In this document: positions 8,735 through 17,045 of the stretch, piece by piece
Layout of the letters: each line of letters begins with the position of its first letter
How positions within the stretch are numbered: the stretch's first letter is position 1
Assembly (NCBI GenBank): GCA_018269055.1
Contig: JAFDVI010000028.1
Location: 150,663 to 214,662, forward strand
DNA: 64,000 bases
Direction: 5' to 3'
DNA from: Acidobacteriota bacterium
Lineage (GTDB): Bacteria; Acidobacteriota; Blastocatellia; RBC074
Notes under the pieces: model-generated
What the model saw: only the letters and a program-made list of their open reading frames with translations
What the model was told of the DNA's origin: nothing
Database searches by the model: none
Position numbers and translations under genes: made by a program

Positions 8735-8818
8735 CCCACAAAGTCACACAAAGAAAGCACGAAGAATCTAAAACCAAAAATGCAGCCTCTTCGTGAGTCT
8801 TCGTGTCGCTTGGTGGAG
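8735..8818. repeat. Inverted repeat of the CACAAAG/CACGAAG type
   Basis: CCCACAAAGTCACACAAAG with CACGAAGA (8735-8765) faces an inverted copy (CCACCAAGCGACACGAAG with CACGAAGA on the other strand, about 8787-8818). Related elements lie at 16901-17004 and 37834-37910. It fills the gap between the ATPase and permease genes. Confidence 0.65.
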
Positions 8819-8832
8819 TAACTCTCCGAACG

Positions 8833-9831
8833 ATGAAAAAAGAGCTTGGAATCTTTCTCCTTCTGTTGGTTTTGTGCGTGGTGGTTTCGCTCAAAGAGCC
8901 GTTGTTTCTTTCCGCGACCAACCTGCAAAACACCGCACGACTGATTGGCGCTTATGGAATTTTCAGCATAGGCGTTGGCGTCGTCATCATTACCGGCGGC
9001 ATTGACCTGTCCATCGGTTCCAGCATGGCGTTGCTGGGCGTGCTGCTTTCCATGATGTTGATGGGGAGCCATTGGCCCGGCGTGCTGGCTGTGGCGGTGA
9101 CCTTGTGTGTGGCGATGGCGCTGGGCTTGCTGCACGGAACGTTGATCACGCGCATGAAGATTCAACCCTTCATCGTCACGCTGTGTGGATTGTTGTTTTA
9201 TCGCGGGCTGGCGCGGTTCATCGCCAACGACGAAACCAAGGGCTTCGGCAATGCCGCTGGATTTGAGCGGTTGCAGGGATTGGCTACTGGCAGGCTCTTT
9301 GGCATTCCTTCTCCATTCGTTGTGTTGATTGTGGTCAGTGTGGTGATGTGGTTGGTGCTTCATCGCTCAGTGTTTGGCCGGTACTTGTTCGCAGTCGGGC
9401 GGAACGAAGACGCCGCGCGATATTCCGGCATCAACACCAAAATGGTCATTACTTTGGCTTACGTCATCTGCGCTTTCATGACGGGAATTTCCGCGATTTT
9501 GATCGCGTTTTACACCAACTCGATCTCGCCTTCGTCGCACGGAAACTTTTATGAATTGTATGGCATTGCGGCAGCAGTGCTTGGCGGATGCAGCTTGCGC
9601 GGCGGAGAAGGATCGGTCATCGGAATTCTGCTTGGCACAGCGCTTTTGCAGGTGTTGCAGAATCTGGTGAACCTTTTAGGGATTGACCCGTCGCTGAACT
9701 TTGCGGTGATGGGCGCGGTGATTTTATTAGGAGTGCTGGCCGATCAGATTCTGAAGGCTCGAACCGCGAAAACGGCCTTAAGCCGCAATTTACGTGTAGC
9801 TGAAAATGAAAATCCCCGCCGCCTGAAGTAG
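8833..9831 (+). CDS. Sugar ABC transporter permease (RbsC-like)
   Basis: From ATG 8833 the protein has 332 residues and about eight to ten hydrophobic segments, the usual form of RbsC/XylH-type permeases. Family-typical sequence includes ITGGIDLSIGSSMAL in the second segment, RNEDAARYSGINTKMV in the cytoplasmic coupling region, and AAVLGGCSLRGGEGSVIG, the conserved GG-rich loop near the end. A GTG start at 8803 is possible, but that stretch is part of the repeat before the gene. It is the membrane channel of the importer formed with the proteins at 6094 and 7208. No carbohydrate kinase gene follows. Confidence 0.93.
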   Translation: MKKELGIFLLLLVLCVVVSLKEPLFLSATNLQNTARLIGAYGIFSIGVGVVIITGGIDLSIGSSMALLGVLLSMMLMGSHWPGVLAVAVTLCVAMALGLLHGTLITRMKIQPFIVTLCGLLFYRGLARFIANDETKGFGNAAGFERLQGLATGRLFGIPSPFVVLIVVSVVMWLVLHRSVFGRYLFAVGRNEDAARYSGINTKMVITLAYVICAFMTGISAILIAFYTNSISPSSHGNFYELYGIAAAVLGGCSLRGGEGSVIGILLGTALLQVLQNLVNLLGIDPSLNFAVMGAVILLGVLADQILKARTAKTALSRNLRVAENENPRRLK

Positions 9832-9847
9832 CAACCCCACATTGCTT

Positions 9848-9886
9848 TCTTCCCGGACCCGCCAGTGACGGTTATGCCCGGGAAGA
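9848..9886 (+). terminator. Possible hairpin terminator after the sugar transporter operon
   Basis: TCTTCCCGG (9848-9856) pairs perfectly with CCGGGAAGA (9878-9886), 17 bases after the permease stop. No U-run follows, so its strength as an intrinsic terminator is doubtful. Confidence 0.4.
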
Positions 9887-10376
9887 CCAGACGTCAGGCG
9901 GCGAGGAAGGGGCAACCAACCTATCGTCAGTTGGAAGACCAAAGAAAATTTTTAAGCAATCACGCAAACGCCCCAACACCTATACTTGCCAGCCTTGGCT
10001 TCCATCATTGAGAAATGCCTGTGTTTTCATTTCCCTCTACGAAATGATGAAAGTTTCATGGCGGCAATCTGCCTATCCGATTCCCCCAGGGCGTTTTCGT
10101 GATTTTCGAATTCGTCAGACCAGACGACGCGGGAAATATATTTCGACTCACCGAGAAGAACCATTGGACTTTGGTCCAATAGTTCGCGACCGGCTGGACG
10201 AACCGGCTCGGTCAGAGAAACACGTAGTTTTACCTGTAGCTTTATCAGAAATGCGATTGCATTCTGACGAGGGGAAGCTATGACCTGGCGGCGGCAGGCT
10301 GCGTCACGAACTTCAGGCCCGGTGCATAGGGGAAAAGTGAAAAATCGGCCAACCAATCCTTGAAGAGAGTCCAAAA
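9887..10376. other. Long intergenic region before the histidine kinase gene
   Basis: No convincing gene is seen on either strand; two ORFs of 91 and 139 codons lack recognisable features and overlap each other. The only clear structure is the palindrome at 10163-10180. Length and position suggest the control region of the two-component operon. Confidence 0.5.
10163..10180. promoter_or_regulatory. Candidate operator: perfect palindrome ATTGGAC-N4-GTCCAAT
   Basis: The sequence ATTGGACTTTGGTCCAAT has perfect 7-bp arms around the spacer TTTG, 197 bases upstream of the kinase start. A second copy with one mismatch and an inverted spacer (CAAA) lies at 12536-12553, right after the regulator gene. 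Both are followed on the plus strand by AGT. A dimeric LuxR/FixJ-type regulator would fit such a site; the obvious candidate is the regulator at 11872. Confidence 0.6.
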
Positions 10377-11879
10377 GTGCGAGCGAAAAATACACAGATA
10401 GATGAGTCAGAGGAGGGATTGAAGTTTCGTCGAGCCTCATCGGCAACCGAGGCTGAAATCACAGAAGTCGAATTGCGCAATGCCCTCAACCGCACGATGC
10501 GCGACAGCCTTAAACCCATTGTAATCAGCAATGGTGTCGTTTATCTGGCCGCTTCGATCACGACTTATCTATCCCAGGCAAATTCAGGCGGCCCGGCCAT
10601 ATTTATGGCTGCCATGGGAATTGTCCTTTTGGGATTGTACCTGGCGCTTCGCCAGTTGTTGATCCCGCTGGATCAAGTGAATCTGGTGACGGCGATTCTC
10701 GGGGCATTGGGATTGTTTACATGTGTTTTGCTGATGCACCTTTATCCCGAGCCCCGCCAAACAACCAATTTTATGTTGCTGTTGTTCGCCGCCGGTGCGT
10801 GGATGATTTCGACGCGTTGGTTATTGTTGCTGATGTTTGTCGTCTTTCTAAGCTGGGTCGGTTTGGCTGCGAGCGCTCCTCCGGCCGAGTATTGGGTGCA
10901 TTATGGCTTCAGCCTTTTTGTTGCCGCGTTGATGGCGGTAACCATTCACTTTGTTCGTCTGCGGACATTGCGCAATCTGGAAACCATGCGTATTCACAAT
11001 CAAGCGCGCAAGGACATGCTTGAAGTTGCGTTGTTGACAGTCCGGTTGCGTGAAGAAGAAGTTCGCATGTTGAATGAGCAGTTGGAACAGCGGGTAACTG
11101 AGAGGACAGCGGAGTTGAAATCCAGCGAAGATCGCAATCGCACTCTATTCAATGAGTTAAATCACGTGGCAAGAGTAGCGACAATGGGCGAACTGTCGGC
11201 TTCCATTGCCCATGAGGTCAACCAGCCGCTTTGCGCCATCATCAACAACGCTGCGTATTGCCATCGTTGGCTGGAAAATTCGGCGGCGAATTTGACCGAT
11301 TTGAGCGAAATTCGCGAGGCAATGAACGACATTTCCGAAAGCGGAAGGCGCGCCAGCGAAGTCATCCAGCGCATACGAACTTTGGCGCGTAAAGGAGAGG
11401 TCGAGCCTGTCAAGGTGAATGTGAATGAAATCATTCAACAGGTTGTTGCCCTGATGCGAAGCGAAGCCTTGAAGAGAAGCGTCACCCTGAAAACGGAGTT
11501 GCAGGAAACCCTGCCTTACGCGCTAGGTGATCGCGTGCAATTGCAACAAGTCATTCTCAACCTGATTCTCAATGGTTTCGATGCAATGAACGATGGCGAC
11601 CCAGCGAAGCGGGAACTCTGCATTCGTTCCCGCCAGATCGAAGACAACACGCTGCTGGTTGAAGTGAGCGATACCGGCATGGGAATCAATCCGTCAAACT
11701 CCCAAAAAATCTTCGAAGCATTTTACACGACCAAGCCGCACGGATTAGGGATGGGGTTGTCCATTTGCCAAACAATCATTCGTGCTCACGGAGGGCGATT
11801 GTGCGTTGTGGACCAGCTTACGGCGGGAGCAACGTTTCAGTTCACTTTGCCGGTTTTCGAGGAGGGCCAAGATGATTGA
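10377..11879 (+). CDS. Membrane sensor histidine kinase
   Basis: The 500-residue protein starts at GTG 10377, with AGAGAG eight bases upstream. After about 45 hydrophilic residues come roughly six transmembrane segments (residues 50-200), then a coiled coil (REEEVRMLNEQLEQRV) and the kinase core. The H-box is MGELSASIAHEVNQPL with phospho-accepting His near 279; the N-box is VILNLILNGFDAM, G1 VSDTGMGI and G2 GLGMGLSICQ. There is no PAS domain, so sensing probably uses the membrane part. The FixJ-like regulator gene overlaps its last eight bases, so the two are translationally coupled partners. The HEVNQPL wording is typical of FixL-type kinases. The ligand is unknown. Confidence 0.93.
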   Translation: MRAKNTQIDESEEGLKFRRASSATEAEITEVELRNALNRTMRDSLKPIVISNGVVYLAASITTYLSQANSGGPAIFMAAMGIVLLGLYLALRQLLIPLDQVNLVTAILGALGLFTCVLLMHLYPEPRQTTNFMLLLFAAGAWMISTRWLLLLMFVVFLSWVGLAASAPPAEYWVHYGFSLFVAALMAVTIHFVRLRTLRNLETMRIHNQARKDMLEVALLTVRLREEEVRMLNEQLEQRVTERTAELKSSEDRNRTLFNELNHVARVATMGELSASIAHEVNQPLCAIINNAAYCHRWLENSAANLTDLSEIREAMNDISESGRRASEVIQRIRTLARKGEVEPVKVNVNEIIQQVVALMRSEALKRSVTLKTELQETLPYALGDRVQLQQVILNLILNGFDAMNDGDPAKRELCIRSRQIEDNTLLVEVSDTGMGINPSNSQKIFEAFYTTKPHGLGMGLSICQTIIRAHGGRLCVVDQLTAGATFQFTLPVFEEGQDD

Positions 11880-12528
11880 TGCTGAACCGATTGTGTTTAT
11901 TGTCGATGACGACAGCCTGGTTCGCACCTCGTTGAAACGGTTGGTCAGCCTGGAAGGCTGGCGGGTGGAAGCCTTTGCCTCTGCCAAAGAGTTTTTACAG
12001 GGAAAAGCGCTGGATGGAACCGCCGATTTGACACCGGCTTGTTTGATTCTGGATGTTCAGTTGCCAGACCTGAACGGATTGGATTTTCAGGGGGAACTTG
12101 TCAAAGCGGGCATACGGATTCCGATTATTTTTATCACCGGCCACGGCGACATTCCCATGAGTGTTCGCGCCATGAAAGCCGGAGCCGTCGGATTTCTAAC
12201 CAAACCTTTCAGTAATGGGGAACTGATCAGTTCCATACAAGAAGCCATTGAACAAGATCGTCTCACAATTCAAAAACGAACGGAAAGACTCGTTCTGGAA
12301 CGCCGGTACGAATTGCTGACTCCCAGGGAAAAAGAAGTCTTTGCACACGTCGTAACGGGGAAGTTGAACAAACAGATTGCGTTCGATTTGAATGTCACCG
12401 AAAAAACGATCAAAGTACATCGCGCCCTGGTCATGCAAAAAATGCAGGCGGAATCTCTGGCCGATTTGGTTCGAATGGCGGAAAAACTGCAATTGGCGAT
12501 TCCCGATTCCTCTCAGAACAGTAACTAA
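11872..12528 (+). CDS. FixJ/NarL-type response regulator
   Basis: From ATG 11872, with GGAGGG just upstream, the protein has 218 residues. The receiver domain shows the acidic pair VDDD (12-14), phospho-acceptor Asp61 in LILDVQLP, Thr in FITGHGD and Lys in LTKPF. The C-terminal third is a LuxR-type helix-turn-helix: LLTPREKEVFAHVVTGKLNK then VTEKTIKVHRALVMQKM. The gene overlaps the kinase gene, and the two form one unit. Its likely target is the palindrome found upstream of the kinase and just after this gene, which would give autoregulation plus control of the following receiver gene; that is inferred from position only. Confidence 0.95.
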   Translation: MIDAEPIVFIVDDDSLVRTSLKRLVSLEGWRVEAFASAKEFLQGKALDGTADLTPACLILDVQLPDLNGLDFQGELVKAGIRIPIIFITGHGDIPMSVRAMKAGAVGFLTKPFSNGELISSIQEAIEQDRLTIQKRTERLVLERRYELLTPREKEVFAHVVTGKLNKQIAFDLNVTEKTIKVHRALVMQKMQAESLADLVRMAEKLQLAIPDSSQNSN

Positions 12529-12535
12529 GCTTTGC

Positions 12536-12553
12536 ACTGGACCAAAGTCCAAT
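12536..12553. promoter_or_regulatory. Second copy of the TTGGAC/GTCCAA palindrome
   Basis: ACTGGACCAAAGTCCAAT matches the inverse of the 10163 palindrome at 17 of 18 positions. It begins eight bases after the regulator's stop and about 250 bases before the lone receiver gene, so it may control that gene and possibly the secreted protein after it. Confidence 0.55.
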
Positions 12554-12614
12554 AGTCATTGCCTTCCATCTCCTTCAAAATTCAAGTGGTGATAAATCAC
12601 CGAAGTGCTCCCCC

Positions 12615-12716
12615 ATCGCGTTCCGGATCCAAGAAGGAAAGTGCCACCCCTATGCAGAAGCAAAGGCGCTGGCCGGGATGCGCGCCATTGATTCTTCGTC
12701 CTTTCCGGAACGCGAT
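12615..12716. repeat. Inverted repeat with 12-bp perfect arms, possible structured leader
   Basis: ATCGCGTTCCGG (12615-12626) and CCGGAACGCGAT (12705-12716) are perfect complements 78 bases apart. No gene is seen between the regulator stop and 12799. It could fold in the 5' leader of the receiver mRNA, or be a non-coding RNA or a dispersed repeat. Confidence 0.45.
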
Positions 12717-12798
12717 CACTTCCAGAACTTGACTGCCTGACCCCTCCATAGCGGTTGCGAACAAAATGGTCAAAAATGTGGGATTGCCGAGGTGAGCG

Positions 12799-13173
12799 GT
12801 GTCTGAAATGATGACTCTCTGGATTGTGGATGACGACGAACTGGTTTGCAGATCACTGAAGCGAGTGGTCGGTACTTCCGGTTACAGTGTCGAAATTTTT
12901 CATTCCGCCGAAGAACTTCTCAACGCTGGCAGTTTGAATGGTTGCCGGTGTTTGATCCTCGACGTCAGATTGCCCGCAATGAATGGGTTGGAATTGCAAC
13001 GGCAATTACATACTCGCAACTTACGATTCCCAATTATCTTCATCACATCACTTGCCGACGAAAGCGTGAAAGCGATGGCCATGCAGGCGGGAGCGATTGA
13101 TTATCTGCACAAACCTTTCGGAGAAGACGAATTGCTGAGCGCGATTCGCAAGGCCTTCACGATCAGCCAGTGA
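12799..13173 (+). CDS. Single-domain response regulator (FixJ-like receiver without output domain)
   Basis: The 124-residue protein is only a receiver: acidic triad DDD (11-13), phospho-Asp55 in LILDVRLPAMNG, ITS at the Thr/Ser switch and LHKPFGEDEL with the conserved Lys. It lacks the LuxR-type DNA-binding domain carried by the close relative at 11872. GTG 12799 is used here, but ATG 12808 or 12811 fits the AGGTGA spacing better. It may compete for phosphate from the upstream kinase or act by protein contact. It ends 25 bases before the secreted TIGR03437-type protein, so co-transcription is possible. Confidence 0.85.
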   Translation: MSEMMTLWIVDDDELVCRSLKRVVGTSGYSVEIFHSAEELLNAGSLNGCRCLILDVRLPAMNGLELQRQLHTRNLRFPIIFITSLADESVKAMAMQAGAIDYLHKPFGEDELLSAIRKAFTISQ

Positions 13174-13198
13174 ACACACCGAATTTCAATCAAACCGA

Positions 13199-14608
13199 AT
13201 GCAAGAGTTTGCCTTGGCCGAGATGCGAGGCTGGTTGATAATGCCGCCGATTTTGAACCTGACGAAAAAGGTCAACGGCAAGATGGCGATCAGCTTTCTG
13301 AAGTTAAGTTTCCTTCTGATTTTGACGGTATTTTTTCTGGGCTATGGTTGGCGGGGAAAACAAGTCCGCGCCAGTCAAAGCGGCCCTGCCCCCGGCTTAA
13401 CCGGCGCGCCTGGAGAATCCGACTGTTCCTCAAGCGGTTGCCATACCGGCAATGACATCAACAGTTCGCTCGGCACACTGACAATCAACGATTTACCATC
13501 AGTCTATCGCCCGGATCAGGAAATCAATTTTACGATTCGATTGAGCCAGCCAAATCGCCAACGGTTTGGCTTCGAGATGACTGCAGTAGACGACCGCGGC
13601 CGCAAAGCAGGCGATCTGGTTGTCACCGATGCAGTTCGCACGCAGAAAATTACGACCTTCATTGTCAGCGGCCCGCGCGATTACCTGTTTCACACCGAAC
13701 TCGGCACAATCCCGAACGGAACCAATCAGGGAAGCTGGAATGTGCGCTGGAAAGCTCCTTCGCAATCCGTTGGCCGAGTGAGTTTTCACGTCGCAGGCAA
13801 TGCCGCCAATGGCAATGGCGCGCAAACCGGAGATTTCATTTATGTGACCAGCGCCAGCGTCCAGGCCGGAGCGACGCTTCCCAATGTCGCCAGCGTTTCT
13901 GCCGCCAGTTTTACGCCCGGAGCGCTTGCGCCCGATTCGATCACGGCAGCATTTGGTGCCGGGTTTTCGCAAAGCGTGGCGGTTGCGTCTTCCGTCCCTT
14001 TGCCAACAACACTGGACGGCGTGCAAGTTGTTTTGCGGGATGCGTTTACCGTCGAACGTCCAGCGCCGCTGTTTTTCGTTTCGCCGAGCCAGATCAACTA
14101 TCTGGTTCCGCAAGGCGTGTTTCCGGGCAGCGTGACGGTTTTCATTCGCCGAAATTCCGAGGATGTGGCCCAAGGAGCGATTACCGTCGAAAGTTCTGCT
14201 CCGGCGCTGTTCGCGGCAAACTCAAATGGCCAGGGAGTTGCTGCCGCTGTCGTCCTGAGAATTCACAATGGACAGCAAGTTTACGAACCTGTTTCGCGGC
14301 TGGAAAATGGCGGCCAAATCGCTGTGCCCATTGATCTTGGCCCGGATTTGGGAAGCGCTTCAGATCAAATCTATTTGTTGCTGTTTGGCACGGGGTTACG
14401 GGGATTTATTCCTCCTTCAGCCGTCGCAATCACAATGGGCGGAGCAAGTGTTCCTGTTCTGGGCTTCGCTGGCGTTGATGGGTTTGCCGGGTTGGATCAA
14501 TGCAACGTTGGCCCGCTGCCGCGAACGCTGGTTGGACGCGGTAACGCCGATGTGGTGCTGACCGCTGGAACCAAAACTGCCAACACTGTGACCGTCAATC
14601 TCAAATGA
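13199..14608 (+). CDS. Secreted protein with choice-of-anchor V-like and TIGR03437-type C-terminal domains
   Basis: The ORF has 469 residues; the exact start is uncertain (13241 and 13284 also possible) because the signal peptide, FLKLSFLLILTVFFLGYGW, begins near residue 33. After it comes a Pro/Gly-rich stretch with CSSSGCHTG, a CX4CH motif like that at the N-terminus of choice-of-anchor V/reelin-like domains, then a beta-rich domain. Residues from about 230 match the TIGR03437-type unit well: SAASFTPGALAPDSI, PLFFVSPSQINYLVPQG, LLLFGTGLRGF and TKTANTVTVNLK. This domain is abundant in Acidobacteria and is thought to lie outside the cell. The function is unknown. It follows the receiver gene closely. 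Confidence 0.85.
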   Translation: MQEFALAEMRGWLIMPPILNLTKKVNGKMAISFLKLSFLLILTVFFLGYGWRGKQVRASQSGPAPGLTGAPGESDCSSSGCHTGNDINSSLGTLTINDLPSVYRPDQEINFTIRLSQPNRQRFGFEMTAVDDRGRKAGDLVVTDAVRTQKITTFIVSGPRDYLFHTELGTIPNGTNQGSWNVRWKAPSQSVGRVSFHVAGNAANGNGAQTGDFIYVTSASVQAGATLPNVASVSAASFTPGALAPDSITAAFGAGFSQSVAVASSVPLPTTLDGVQVVLRDAFTVERPAPLFFVSPSQINYLVPQGVFPGSVTVFIRRNSEDVAQGAITVESSAPALFAANSNGQGVAAAVVLRIHNGQQVYEPVSRLENGGQIAVPIDLGPDLGSASDQIYLLLFGTGLRGFIPPSAVAITMGGASVPVLGFAGVDGFAGLDQCNVGPLPRTLVGRGNADVVLTAGTKTANTVTVNLK

Positions 14609-14761
14609 ACCACCGAGGCTGCCGCTATGGACGCTGAGCAGCCGACGTTGCATAATCGCCCGGCATTTGTAGTTACCCTCTTAACTTTCAAGAACAACTT
14701 TTTCGAGTTTGCAGGAGCCAGCGCAATTCCGGTTTGTGCGAACTCCGGTTGAGGATTTGTT

Positions 14762-15409
14762 ATGGCAAAAAAACTGTTTGCTGTGGCGGTAGCTTTGATT
14801 TCTTTGACGTTTCTGGCCGTCACGTTGTCCGCACAAGGCTGGCAAAAACTGTTTGATGGCAAAACTATGAACGGCTGGCGATTGATGGCTGTTCACGGCG
14901 GAAACGGCGGCGTTTGGACGGTGGAAAACGGCGCGCTGGTCGCCAATCAGGATAAAGACCACAAGGGCGGTTTGATCGGAACCGAAAAGAAATATTCCGA
15001 TTACGAAATCGAACTGGAATTTATGGTGGATGACCCTGTGGATACAGGATTGTTTTTGCGCGTGCGCGATGACGGAATGGGTTATCAGGTGACGATTGAT
15101 TATCACAAAGACGGTTTTGTCGGCAGTTTGTATGCTCCGGCGGCGGGTGGATTCATTCAGCAGAACAAAGACTGGCCGAAATACTTCAAAAAAGGCGCCT
15201 GGAACAAACTGCGTGCCCGCATTGAAGGGCAACCCGCGCACGTCGTAGCGTGGCTGAACGGCGTGAAGACGATTGATTTCACAGACAATCAGGAACGGTA
15301 TCCGCGCGAAGGGTACATCGGTTTGCAGGTTCACGGCGGCGAAGGCGCGTGGGGCGAAAACAGCCGTGCGCGGTTTCGCAACTTTCGGATTCAGGAAATC
15401 AAACAGTAA
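14762..15409 (+). CDS. Secreted DUF1080 (3-keto-disaccharide hydrolase-like) protein
   Basis: The 215-residue protein has a clear signal peptide (cleavage after about residue 24, LSAQG) and a single DUF1080 jelly-roll domain: WQKLFDGKTMNGWRL, VENGALVANQD, YSDYEIELEFMVDD, GLFLRVRD and the final EGYIGLQVHGG. DUF1080 proteins are concanavalin-like; some hydrolyse 3-keto-glycosides made by Gfo/Idh-type oxidases, and others may only bind sugar. The sulfatase gene starts 25 bases downstream, so both may act on sulfated or modified glycans outside the cytoplasm. The two Tat-exported oxidoreductases elsewhere in the window could supply keto-sugars, but that link is speculative. Confidence 0.88.
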   Translation: MAKKLFAVAVALISLTFLAVTLSAQGWQKLFDGKTMNGWRLMAVHGGNGGVWTVENGALVANQDKDHKGGLIGTEKKYSDYEIELEFMVDDPVDTGLFLRVRDDGMGYQVTIDYHKDGFVGSLYAPAAGGFIQQNKDWPKYFKKGAWNKLRARIEGQPAHVVAWLNGVKTIDFTDNQERYPREGYIGLQVHGGEGAWGENSRARFRNFRIQEIKQ

Positions 15410-15433
15410 TCGGTTGTCGGGAGAGTTTCAGGG

Positions 15434-16876
15434 ATGGCACGAAAAATTGTCCTGTTGGTTTTGGCGCTGTGGTTCGTTGCGCTGAGAGTGGGCGGGGAAG
15501 AAGCGCAGGCTGTTCAGCGCAGCAAGCCCCGGTTGCCGAATGTTGTGCTGTTTTTTATTGATGATCTGGGCTATGCCGATGTCGGGGTTTTCAATCAAAA
15601 CAAAGCGGCGATGGGGTATTCGACGCCCAACATTGATCGCTTGGCCGCGGAGGGAATTCGGCTGACCGACTTTTACGTTCCGCAAGCCGTTTGCTCAGCT
15701 TCGCGCGCGGCGCTGCTGACCGGTTGTTATTCCAATCGTGTTGGCATTTCGGGCGCATTGGATCACAAAGCCAATTACGGCATTAACGCGAACGAAACCA
15801 CGCTTGCCGAAGTGTTCAAATCGCCCAAAGCTGGTGGGTATGCCACGGCGATTTACGGCAAATGGCATTTGGGGCATCTGCCGCAGTTTATGCCAACGCG
15901 GCATGGATTCGATGAATACTTTGGTTTGCCGTATTCCAACGATATGTGGCCGAACCATCCGGTCAACAAAAACTACTACCCGCCGCTGCCGTTGATCGAA
16001 AACGACAAAGTCATTCAGTTGATGCCCGACCAATCGCAATTGACCACCTGGTACACGGAACACGCCATCAGCTTTATCGAACGCAACAAAGACAACCCCT
16101 TTTTTCTATATGTTCCGCACAATATGCCGCACGTGCCGCTGTTTGTTTCTGACAAGTTCAAAGGCAAAACCAAACGCGGGTTGTTCGGCGACGTCGTCGA
16201 AGAAATTGACTGGTCGGTCGGCCAAGTGTTGGCGACCTTGAAACGATTGAAGCTCGATCAAAATACCTTGGTGATTTTCACTTCAGATAATGGCCCATGG
16301 CTCAGTTACGGAAATCACGCTGGTTCGGCCAAACCCTTGCGCGAAGGCAAAGGCACAGAAATGGATGGCGGCGTGCGCGAACCGTTCATCGCGCGCTGGC
16401 CGGGAAAGATTCCCGCCGGAACTGTCAGCCACGAACCGGTAATGACAATTGATTTGTTGCCGACCCTGGCGAAGCTGATCGGCGCGGAAGTCCCAAAAGA
16501 TCGCATCATTGACGGATTGGACATCTGGCCGATTCTTTCGGGCAAGAAAGTCAAAAGTCCGCACGACGCGTTGTATTTTTACTGGGGGAAAGAACTGCAG
16601 GCGGTTCGCGCCGGAAAGTGGAAGCTGCATTTGCCGCACACGTACCGGTTCATTGAAACGCCCGGCGCGGACGGCAAACCCGGCAAAGACACGTATCCGA
16701 AGATTGAATTGTCTTTGTTCAACCTGGAAACCGACATCGGCGAAACGAAGAATCTGGCGGACAAGTATCCTGAAGTCGTCAAACAGTTGATGGTGTTTGT
16801 CGAACGCGCTCGCGAAGATTTGGGTGATTCGTTGACCAAGCGCGATGGCAAAAATGTTCGTCCGGCGGGCAAATAA
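15434..16876 (+). CDS. Sulfatase (arylsulfatase type)
   Basis: The 480-residue protein has a hydrophobic N-terminus typical of a signal peptide, then the sulfatase core: FFIDDLGYADVG with the metal-binding Asp pair, and VCSASRAALLTG, where the Cys would become formylglycine. The site is C-x-A-x-R rather than the commoner C-x-P-x-R; both occur in the family, but the Ala form is better known with the radical-SAM maturase AtsB. Further sites are YGKWHLG, FTSDNGPW and GGVREPFIARWPG. It probably removes sulfate esters from glycans outside the cell. No maturase gene is present in the window. It follows the DUF1080 gene closely. Confidence 0.95.
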   Translation: MARKIVLLVLALWFVALRVGGEEAQAVQRSKPRLPNVVLFFIDDLGYADVGVFNQNKAAMGYSTPNIDRLAAEGIRLTDFYVPQAVCSASRAALLTGCYSNRVGISGALDHKANYGINANETTLAEVFKSPKAGGYATAIYGKWHLGHLPQFMPTRHGFDEYFGLPYSNDMWPNHPVNKNYYPPLPLIENDKVIQLMPDQSQLTTWYTEHAISFIERNKDNPFFLYVPHNMPHVPLFVSDKFKGKTKRGLFGDVVEEIDWSVGQVLATLKRLKLDQNTLVIFTSDNGPWLSYGNHAGSAKPLREGKGTEMDGGVREPFIARWPGKIPAGTVSHEPVMTIDLLPTLAKLIGAEVPKDRIIDGLDIWPILSGKKVKSPHDALYFYWGKELQAVRAGKWKLHLPHTYRFIETPGADGKPGKDTYPKIELSLFNLETDIGETKNLADKYPEVVKQLMVFVERAREDLGDSLTKRDGKNVRPAGK

Positions 16877-16900
16877 GCTGAAGACTATGCGTAAAGCGAA

Positions 16901-17004
16901 CCCCACGAAGAAATCACAAAATACGCAGAAGTCACAAAAGTTGCTCAGGTAATGAGCCGTCTTACCCTCGTTGTGCATTTTTTGGGCTTTTTGTGGTGAA
17001 TTTC
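16901..17004. repeat. Inverted repeat of the CACAAAG/CACGAAG type, second copy
   Basis: CCCCACGAAGAAATCACAAA (from 16901) faces an inverted counterpart with TTTTTGTGGTGAATTTC (to about 17004). It belongs to the same loose family as 8735-8818 and separates the sulfatase gene from the MFS gene. Confidence 0.55.
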
Positions 17005-17045
17005 TGACCTGCTCATGCGCACACTTTTCAAAGGAAATCCATTCA

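Noticed and set aside
10008..10446. ORFs of 91 codons (plus) and 139 codons (minus) before the kinase gene
   Set aside because: They overlap each other and the operator-like palindrome, and show no domain or signal sequence.
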